Assembly: GCA_023404805.1 (NCBI GenBank) | Contig: JAEYAL010000199.1 | Span: forward strand, 1 to 21,984 | DNA length: 21,984 bases | Origin: Actinomycetes bacterium | GTDB lineage: Bacteria; Actinomycetota; Thermoleophilia; Solirubrobacterales; Solirubrobacteraceae | Direction of reading: 5' to 3' | Part shown: positions 21,969 through 21,984 of the stretch, one piece after another | How the letters are laid out: each line of letters opens with the position of its first letter | Numbering within the stretch: the stretch's first letter is position 1 | The notes under the pieces: model-generated | What the model was told of the DNA's origin: nothing | Database searches by the model: none | What the model saw: only the letters and a program-made list of their open reading frames with translations | Program-made: the position numbers and the translations under genes

Positions 21969-21984
21969 CGCGGCAGCCGCCGGG

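Noticed and set aside
1..21984. CRISPR arrays, transposases, integrases, tRNA or rRNA genes
   Set aside because: There are no regularly spaced repeats, no mobile-element proteins, and no tRNA T-loop/acceptor pattern in intergenic sequence on either strand by eye.

Overview
The window is about 70% G+C with strongly GC-rich third codon positions. It carries several lineage hints of a high-GC actinobacterium, most likely class Thermoleophilia (Solirubrobacterales): secreted proteins with a Cys-containing, Lys/Arg-rich C-terminal beta domain typical of that group, a tandem pair of secreted proteins of a type I associate with it, an F420-type LLM oxidoreductase, and gene starts preceded directly by a TAnnnT-like -10 element (leaderless style). 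The taxonomic call is inference from protein style; no rRNA or tRNA gene was seen.

Layout. (1) 1-2383, plus strand: two overlapping genes for secreted proteins built from the same repeated two-part module; the first is cut by the left edge. (2) 2487-4226: a membrane PAS-GGDEF diguanylate cyclase. (3) 4337-6640: a large exported protein with two DUF4394 domains. (4) 6644-8665, minus strand: a tight operon of lipoprotein, ATP-grasp (glutathionylspermidine-synthase-like) and DUF350 membrane protein, resembling the yjfL-yjfM-yjfC part of the E. coli yjf operon. (5) 8833-11178, plus: a secreted beta-rich protein, then glycolytic gpmI. (6) 11175-12753: wrbA (minus) ending on gpmI, and a divergent MarR regulator across a 490-bp control region. 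(7) 12862-14796, plus: tgt (tRNA-guanine transglycosylase) and a TetR regulator. (8) 14797-15374: a 578-bp gene-free region with overlapping inverted repeats and direct repeats. (9) 15375-18457, plus: a Tat-exported cholesterol-oxidase-like GMC flavoenzyme and a secreted lipase. (10) 18631-19581: a soluble PAS-GGDEF protein. (11) 19633-21968, minus: a short-chain dehydrogenase, an F420-type LLM oxidoreductase and a small one-TM protein reaching the right edge.

How the parts may work together. The lipoprotein/ATP-grasp/DUF350 operon is the best candidate for a poorly described system: an amide-ligase-like enzyme co-translated with an envelope lipoprotein and followed by a membrane protein, in a lineage not expected to use glutathionylspermidine. 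The GMC oxidase and lipase could act together on exported lipid or sterol-ester substrates. WrbA may be controlled by the divergent MarR protein through a 14-bp palindrome. A recurring non-coding theme is GC-rich hairpins that contain or abut stop codons and lack T-tracts, probably the terminators of this genome. No CRISPR array, transposase, tRNA or rRNA was found.
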